From Sweltsa coloradensis (lineage: Eukaryota > Arthropoda > Insecta > Plecoptera > Chloroperlidae), in contig JAMZAV010000318.1 of NCBI GenBank assembly GCA_024449915.1, positions 682,001-746,000 on the forward strand: DNA of 64,000 nucleotides, written 5' to 3'. The position numbers and the translations under genes are program-made. The notes below the pieces were generated by a model. That model searched no databases, was not told where the DNA came from, and was given only the letters and a program-made list of their open reading frames with translations. This document shows positions 58,199 through 64,000 of the stretch, piece by piece. Position 1 is the first letter of the stretch; every line of letters begins with the position of its first letter.

Positions 58199-61100
58199 TT
58201 GGATGAGCGTAGCGAGCGAAGCGAAGATTCCATTTCACTACACTGGAGAAAAAAATACGGAATGTTTTTTTTTCTTTCTTTCTTTCTTTTTGTATTTTTG
58301 TCTGTCTGTTAGCACGATTCCGGCTAAACCGATACTCCAATTGCGATGAAATTTTCTGGAGACCTTCGAAATCTCTGAACTTGAACTTTCCACGTTTTTG
58401 AGCGCAATTTGAAAAATTATTTTTTTCTTATGAAAATCACAATTTTACGATTTTTTTTTATTTTAAAAAAAATTTCTTCGACTTATAACACCTACATGAT
58501 AATATATCCGAATGTAATGATTTTTCACAGAACTTTAATTTTATGAATTAATACATTTGTGTGAAATTTGAGCGCAGTCGAAAAATTATTTCTTATGAAA
58601 ATCGCAATTTTACGATATTTTTTTTAAATTTTAAATTTCCTCAACTTTATAACACCTACATGCTTTATCCGATTGTAGTGATTTTTTTACAGAACCTTCA
58701 GTTTATAAATTAATATATTCGTGTGAAATTAGAGCGCAACCAAAAAATTATTTCTCATGATAATGGCAATTTAACGATTTAAAAAAAAAAAAATTCTTCT
58801 TCTTATAACATCTACATGCTTTATCCAATTGTAATAATTTTTTTACAGAACCTTAATTTTATGAATTAATATATTCGCGTGAAATTTTAGCGTAATCAAA
58901 TAATTATTTCTTATGAAAATTGCAAATTTTATGCTTTTTTCGTTTTTAAACAATTACACTAATCCAACAATGCGTCTGAAAAAGCGTTTGCAAAGCTTCC
59001 TAGTTATTATTTAATCATATTATTTTTTTACGGCAGCTTGGCAAAGCTTAGGGCCATATGATCATTTCTTCTGCATAGGGGTGGGCAAACCTGGGTGTTT
59101 GACTTTCGAGTCGAACTTTGGAACCAAAAATTTTTGAACTTCGAAATCAAGCCGAACTTTTACCAATCTATTTTTATACTGTAACAAATAGACATACAAA
59201 CATGGGAACAGGGAAAAATGGCTACAACTGGAAATGTTAATCATAAATTAAATATCTCCCGTAGGCCCTACCCTTTATTTCGGTATTATTTAAATAAATA
59301 AATATAGGCCATTGCAGTTAAAGATTAACCAAGCAAAATCATGTGTTCACACAATTCACAGACCTACTATAGGCCTATACTTGACATAGAGAAATTATTA
59401 GATTAGAACTAAAGGAACTATTTCCTCGAGAATAGAGGTAGATATAATTTATAACACTACAAAAATGAATACTTATGAAAAAAAAAATTGTGTGGCCCAA
59501 GTTACGACATGTACATGAAACAGTTTAAACAAAAACAAAACAAACATAATCACAAAATATCAATTTAAAAATATTTCACAGTACAGTAGCTATGTGTGTG
59601 CAAAAAAGTCGACCGCGCAGTAGGAAACACGCGCTGTGAGTATTAGGCCCGCCAAACTGGGGTTTAGGTTAAATGGCTCGAGTTATTATTGTTGTTTGTG
59701 ATTACTATTTTGAATTAGAATAGATAATCATCGATTTCAGAGAAATATATGATAGTAAAGTACTAAGAAGATTAAGAAAAGGCTTCCTTTAATTCGATGC
59801 AAAAAATTTCCATTCGAGCCAATCACAGACCTTCAAACAAATAGCTTCGTCGTGACGTCACAGCGTGACAACACGAGAACTTTTGAAGGCGTTAGGAAAT
59901 TAGCTGTAGAAATATCCAATATGGCGATCACTGCTTTGTTGTTTAATTATGCGAATAATGTATAAAATCAGTTTTTGGCGTAATTTCAAGACAAAGTTTG
60001 TTTAAAGTTCAAAGTTTTGATAAAAACCGAACTCGAGCCTAAAAATTTGAGCCCTAGCCGAGCCAAACTTAAAAAAAACACTTGGCTCGGGCTCGAGTTT
60101 TCGAACGTTCGCCCACCACTACATTCTGCTGCATGTTCAATGAGTCTCTCAATTTTTTCCGATCTTCCCAATTCTATCACCAACTAAACACGCCTCTCTT
60201 CTCTCTTCTCTATTATTTTTTATTTTTTCTGTCCACCTATCTCTTTGTCTTCCTACTTTTCTTTTATTCACAGTAACCCTTCCAAACTTTCTTTTCTGAA
60301 TTCTAACTTTTTTTTAAATCTGACCAAACCATCTCAGCCTCATTCGTCCAAAATATCTTTCAAAATTCCTGCAGGAGCATATTAATATGTTTACAAAAGG
60401 ACACATCCAGTATTGCAGCTTGGGTAGCAGCTTACAAGTGGAACTGAACAGTATTGACGACTGGATGAAGTTCGAAATTGCAATGAAATTAGAAGGGAAT
60501 GTCAAGATTACAGACAAAGATTACATCTACATTTTTCCATTGATCCAAATGAATTTTCTTTTATAAATTTTTGTTTGTCAAAAATCCAAATCTAGAACTG
60601 TGCAAATAGTGTTTTTCATAAATGGTAAAATACTAGTAGGAATATTCCCCAACTTTAAAGTTAATAATTTATAGTTTTGGACTACTTCGAAAATTAAAAT
60701 TGATATTTCTACTCCATCTGTCTCTGTAACATAACTGTTGTATACACATTGTGTTCATATTTTGAAAAATACCTTTCATAAATTGTAAATATATCATACC
60801 TGTTACATGGTAAAATAAGTTAAATTTTATGATATCACCAACATTTGATTGATATTGACTGACCAAGGTATTGCTGATATCAAAATATCTGTTTTGCTGA
60901 TATAATCATTCACACAATAACAACATTTCTTCTTTTGACCAACAGGCAATGTTTTGTTCTGCTGAATGTCGCAGTTACGCATGGGATACATATCACAATA
61001 TTGAATGCCGAGTTATCCCAAAACTATATGAACTGGATGTGGGGATAAAGACATTGTTACCGTTGCGAATGTTCCTGACCGCATGCAGCCAAAATCAAGG

Positions 61101-63701
61101 GCTCCAAGGCTTCCATCGACGGGTCAAGGAAATTGAAGCACAACAGGGTAATGGGAATATTCCTGAATACGATCAAAATGGCCAGTACAAATCAACGGAC
61201 TACCAACAAATCCACTATTTGTTTAGAAACAATTGGATAACTAACTCAAGGCATCAACTAAATCGTGCAATTGTTGCGGCCTGCATCTTGAATGTGCTCG
61301 ATGAATACGTTGATTTTTTCTCAAGTAAAACTCTGAGCAGAAAAGAGGCAAACATGAAGTTTGCGTCAGGTCTGATAATTAGATTAGTGGACATAGCCGA
61401 CACGAATTCCTTTGGACTAAAAGACATTATCATTGACCAGATCATTGACCAAAAGGATACCGGACGCGGGTTGTATTCTACAGTGAGTTTATTTGCTCAT
61501 TCCTGTGATCCGAACGCCAGCGTATGGTTTTCCAATGGCAACACAGTTGGACTTTTCGCCCGACGACTCATCACTAAAGGAGAAACGGTAATGACAAATA
61601 TTGTATACATTTTATTATTATCCTATATCTCATCCTAGAATATTCTTATGTTATGGCTAAGGCACCTACCTGGAATGTGTAAGACCTGGGTTCGAACCCG
61701 GTCGGGATGGACTTTTTAAATTTGTGAATTGTATTAAATACTAGGGCTAACAATTCCACCTACGCAAGTGTTTCCCGACCATCCAAATAGAGAAATGTTA
61801 TAACATATTTATTTTTAATTTTAATTGATTTTCTATACGCAATTGACCTAGCAAGTAATTATAATTATACAAATACAACTTGACCCCATTTCTAACATTA
61901 AATCAGGTTGGGGGAGCAGTAGTGCACTACTCCAATTCTTGGGCTAACATCTTCATTGCCGGCTAGCCAGGCCTGACACAACCACGTCCTCAGCTTCATC
62001 CTCGCTCACCTCCTCCACTACAATAATAATAATATAATAATATAAAAACAATAATGTAAAATTAAATTTTTAAGGGGAATCAACCAAGTTTTTCAATTAT
62101 CTTAAATATGCAACTAAATAAAAATATAGAGAATAAAATTATACCTGGTTCTAAATTATGTTAATCATAATTCAGGAGGTATGGGGTTCGATTCTCGCAA
62201 TAAACAGAAGTTCTTGAACTTCTGATGTGGAACTAAGTCCATCAGTTCTTGGGATAGAAATTTGTAAACAGTGACCAGTGACTTTGGAGCCATCATAGCA
62301 ACGAGGCACATCATTGAGCGAGCGTCTCCACTTGGCTCTTATGGCTCGAATGTCTGTTTTTTTTGTTTTTTTCTCCATGTTACTGCTTCGGTACAGGTCG
62401 CATCGTTTCTCTGATCGACCTGAAATTTTGCACACATGTACATACCACCTATGCGGGTTGCTGTATAGTTTTTGAACAAAATCCGATCGTTGGTTATAAA
62501 AAATAAATAAATAAAAAAATAAAAATGTTCCGATCGTTATGAAATTTTGCAGGGTCAATAAGTACAACATTCTCTCCTATTTTACAAATTTTCAGCTAAA
62601 TCCTTAAGTCCTATCCTTATCCTTAAGTAGTATAGATAGAAATTACATTTTAACAAAAGTAAGGTTACCATGGCAACGAAAAGTCGCACGAGAATTCTGG
62701 TCACTATGCACTGCCACCTAGAAGTAATCAAAATACTATCGATAGGAAGCAGTGTATTATTTCTTATTACCAAAGAGTTAAAATAGTTTTCCCAAAGAAA
62801 TTATGTCAAGGTCCTCTAGATGGCGGTGGATTTTATCCACAAAGTAAAGGACATTCTCTCCTATTTAACAAATTTTCAGCTAAATCGGTCAAGACCTTAA
62901 AGACTTATTGGTATGTAACATTATGGGAATGTCGTACTCGGGTCGTGTTGCACGTACCGGTGCTCGCTCAACAACGCGACGGGACTTTAGTGTTTTCCTA
63001 GTAAATTCCAAGGTTGATCCTACTCACTATCAGCCTTGTTGATTTTGGTTCTGTCCGCGGGTGGAATCGAGTCCAGCTTGATTGGTCTGTGTTCCTAACT
63101 TAAATATGCCGGTCTCTAGTTGGTCAGTGTTCGCTCGTCGATGGTGTCCGTGGCTACAGATTTGGCTTGATCAGCTTTTTAAATTGAATGTTTCCCACTG
63201 AAAATCGGTTCCGTGAATTTGTGGGTAGACTTTAATTAACACGAATGTATTTATTTTATTCTTTATTTTTTTAAATTTACTAATGCAATCCAGAAAAAAA
63301 CATCCACCATCCTGACCTAACAAATCAGTGTGTTTCCCGACTAAAGAAATGGAGAAAACATAATGTATCATATCAATGTAACTCTAGAAGTTCCCCCCCT
63401 CCCCCCTTTAAGGTTCCTGATAACAATGTTAGTTCTGCCTTTAGTAGCTGTATATATTGTGTAGGATTGTGTTGACTGAGGGTATCAATAATAGGCCTAT
63501 TTGTTTTAATCCATGTCCACACAACTGAATATTAGGAACTATCGATTGTGGAAAGATTTGAGCCAATACTCTATAAAATCACATCAAAATATTCCAACTC
63601 TCCTCTTATTCCTAAATCAGTTATTAGTATTAGGTTTATGACAGGCAGAATTTAGAACTTATCTTGTAATGACTGAGTGAGTAGACTTTAAATACAATTT
63701 C

Positions 63702-63740
<39 letters not shown>

Positions 63741-64000
63741 GATAGACCTGAAAATATACTTGGTTTTGTTATATATTACTTCTTTTCAGATTTATTACAC
63801 TCTAAACAAGTACGTGCCCGGCGCTCCGCATTAAATACGAACATACGTTTGACTCAAGTGCAATGCGTGCATCTACGACTGGCCTGTTTTCAATGACCTA
63901 CCAAATATCATTGATAGTAAACTGTTTGCCTATGCCGAATTCCTTCCTGCTTCAGTACAAGCTTTCCGCCAACTTGTACAAAGTGCAATAAAAAGTTTGA
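52210..64000 (+). CDS. SMYD4-like copy E (partial; last exon degenerate at window edge)
   Basis: Coding exons 52210-52773, 53666-53921, 57508-57629 and 60946-61587 are open, phase-compatible and closest to D. The terminal exon should start at 63790 but is damaged. Domain order as in D: TPR, SET start, complete MYND (HCFNCLKQSDAMLPCKTC then AMFCSAECRSYAWDTYHNIEC) and SET core with LFAHSCDPNAS. Like D it has Ala in place of the Asn of NHSC. If the last exon is truly broken, the protein lacks the SYG and post-SET zinc part, and E is a recent pseudogene or uses another 3' exon beyond the window. Confidence 0.8.
52661..53157 (+). repeat. 184-bp repeat of exon 3' end and splice donor (three copies of donor)
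   Basis: CCAAGTGCTACCAGAGTCTG starts at 52721, 52905 and 53089, each time followed by the exon end and GCCCAGGTAAGCATAAA. Before copies 2 and 3 the exon sequence is interrupted after CTGGAGAG by about 58 bp (TTCAAGTTCAAGTTTAAG..., TTTATACAGGGTACAAAT), apparently a mobile-element end. The first copy is the intact exon. Confidence 0.9.
53158..53665 (+). other. Intron of E between TPR and linker exons
   Basis: Alignable with the D intron from TTGTTGACAATCAAAGGT to TATCCACAG. No inserted element beyond the 184-bp repeats at its start. Confidence 0.7.
53666..53921 (+). CDS. SMYD4-like E linker and SET-start exon
   Basis: 256 nt, the same phases as in D, with only a few differences (EDRMKS, SACQREPP, ATRDINPG). 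Donor CTG|GTATGT. Confidence 0.92.
54824..55589 (-). mobile_element. Helitron-like non-autonomous element, minus strand
   Basis: Read on the minus strand it starts TTGGATGAGCGTAGCGAG and ends GCGTTTTCCTAG followed by T. It contains an internal direct duplication of about 130 bp (TCTGGCTAACTTTTTCAAC at about 55027 and 55206). Confidence 0.8.
56807..57427 (+). mobile_element. Helitron-like element with a natural empty site next to it
   Basis: It interrupts the second unit of a 102-bp tandem duplication. The uninterrupted first unit reads TTGTTGTGTAGGTT, and the flanks here read TTGTTG and TGTAGGTT. The element therefore runs from TGGGATGAGC to CCTAG with no target duplication. The 3' end has AACGC...GCGTT 5 bp before CTAG. 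Confidence 0.88.
57508..57629 (+). CDS. SMYD4-like E exon with first MYND half
   Basis: 122 nt between TTTCCAG and GTAAGT. Encodes DTFLVEKPFAAVL and HCFNCLKQSDAMLPCKTC. Nearly identical to D 34119-34240. Confidence 0.93.
58077..58200 (+). repeat. (ATT)n microsatellite
   Basis: About 120 bp of ATT units with rare interruptions. The Helitron-like element at 58199 begins exactly at its end. It produces spurious leucine- or asparagine-rich open frames on both strands. Confidence 0.95.
58199..59003 (+). mobile_element. Helitron-like non-autonomous element
   Basis: 5' TTGGATGAGCGTAGCGAGCG; body with TTCCGGCTAAACCGATACTC and four successive AATCGCAATTTTA-type segments; 3' AAAGCGTTTGCAAAGCTTCC then TAG and a T. 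Confidence 0.82.
59072..60121. mobile_element. 1-kb TIR element (TAGKGGTGGGCRAAC ends)
   Basis: The left end TAGGGGTGGGCAAAC (59076-59090) and the right end, read inward, TAGTGGTGGGCGAAC match over 15 bp with 2 mismatches. Both subterminal regions contain GAACTTCGA/CTCGAG-rich repeats. hAT elements often have TAG-GGTGGGC ends, but I could not find a convincing 8-bp target duplication. No coding remnant was seen. Confidence 0.6.
60946..61587 (+). CDS. SMYD4-like E exon with second MYND half and SET core
   Basis: The 642-nt phase 0-0 exon starts AMFCSAECRSYAWDTYHNIEC. It has LFAHSCDPNASVW with Ala at codon 184 of the exon and ends LITKGET before GTAATG. It is eight codons longer than D in the SET insert (for example SKTLSRKEANMKF). 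Confidence 0.93.
62160..62313 (+). mobile_element. SINE (family 1), 5' part, split
   Basis: Starts in the B-box region (GGGGTTCGATTCTCG) and continues AGTCCATCAGTTCTTGGGAT, GCAACGAGGCACATCA. It continues at 63002 after the inserted element. The 5' tRNA-like head is missing. Confidence 0.8.
62314..63001 (+). mobile_element. Helitron-like element inserted in a SINE at an A|T site
   Basis: 5' TTGAGCGAGCGTCTCCACTT; 3' CTCGCTCAACAACGCGACGG...GTGTTTTCCTAG. The flanks CACATCA and TAAATTCC join to restore the SINE (CACATAATAAATTTC at 23890), so it inserted between A and T with no target duplication, as Helitrons do. The body differs from the main family. Confidence 0.85.
63002..63260 (+). mobile_element. 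SINE (family 1), 3' part, split
   Basis: TAAATTCCAAGGTTGATCC, GTCCGCGGGTGGAATCGAG, TCGTCGATGGTGTCCGTGG, CACTGAAAATCGG and the tail GTGGGTAGACTTTAATT continue the SINE whose 5' part ends at 62313. Confidence 0.8.
63790..64000 (+). pseudogene. Degenerate terminal exon of copy E, cut by window end
   Basis: It follows the conserved CTTCTTTTCAG acceptor and aligns with D 38798 onward (GTGCCCGGCGCTCCG, AAGTGCAATGCGTGCATCTA, ACGACTGGCCT). It has many small deletions and a stop, TAA, at 63832-63834 in the incoming frame. The SYG motif is lost. It may be pseudogenisation or poor sequence. The 3' end lies outside the window. Confidence 0.75.

Larger units (their letters stand above)
57630..60945 (+). 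other. Intron of E inside the MYND finger, 3.3 kb
   Basis: Holds a long (TTA)n microsatellite (58077-58200), a Helitron-like element (58199-59003) and a 1-kb TIR element (59072-60121). The end of the intron (ATATCTGTTTTGCTGATAT, GACCAACAG) aligns with D. Confidence 0.7.
61588..63789 (+). other. Last intron of E
   Basis: Contains a family-2 SINE (about 61640-61745), a family-1 SINE split by a Helitron-like element (62160-63260), a SINE tail with a (CTTT)n run (63670-63740), and the conserved end before TTTTCAG. Confidence 0.65.

Noticed and set aside
58003..58340. Asn/Ile/Leu-repeat open frames on both strands
   Set aside because: They are translations of the (ATT)n array that precedes the Helitron-like element.

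Overview
The window looks like genomic DNA from an invertebrate animal. It is AT-rich, its genes are split by GT-AG introns, and about half of it is mobile or low-complexity DNA. Palindromic words of the TAGGCCTA type, common in many aquatic invertebrate genomes, recur throughout, but I cannot name the phylum. There are no bacterial-type operons, CRISPR arrays or rRNA genes.

The only protein-coding content I can support is a tandem, same-strand (+) array of SMYD4-like genes (TPR + split SET + MYND zinc finger, putative lysine methyltransferases). Copy A (1169-10437) has six exons and a CpG-rich promoter. It carries a cluster of small deletions that breaks the frame in exon 2. Copy B (11764-13393) consists only of the last two exons. 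It has no 5' exons of its own and may be an alternative 3' cassette of A. Copy C (15338-16390) is a two-exon pseudogene whose last exon is cut by a SINE, which is itself cut by a 4.2-kb inverted-repeat transposon. Copy D (32260-39253) is the best complete gene: five coding exons join without a frameshift into a 671-codon frame. Copy E (52210 to the window end) is its closest sister, but its last exon is degenerate and runs off the edge. C, D and E sit in successive ~20-kb segmental duplication units; the 3' flank of C (about 21.1-28.6 kb) is paralogous to that of D (about 39.3-47.2 kb).

The array falls into two subfamilies. A and B keep the canonical SET motif NHSC. C, D and E have AHSC, which should affect cofactor binding. 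The TPR half-exon is almost identical at DNA level in A, D and E although the rest of the genes is diverged, which points to recent gene conversion. In E the 3' end of the TPR exon with its splice donor is present three times (184-bp period).

Mobile DNA by region: 0-1.2 kb, a tRNA-like repeat, a 43-bp minisatellite carrying YY1-like motifs, and the A promoter; 2.7-3.7 kb, two Helitron-like elements; 13.4-13.7 kb, a SINE; 16.4-21.0 kb, a SINE split by the 4.2-kb element; 21.7-22.8 kb, a foldback element; 23.7-24.2 kb, a SINE; 24.5-25.6 kb, a TIR element with a paralogous empty site; 28.7-31.2 kb, a SINE and a nest of Helitron-like copies; 38.2-38.7 kb, a hAT-type MITE with a perfect 8-bp target duplication; 43-60 kb, many Helitron-like copies plus one more TIR element; 62.2-63.3 kb, a SINE split by a Helitron-like element. 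Exon positions come from splice consensus, reading-frame continuity and comparison between copies. No transcript or database evidence was available.
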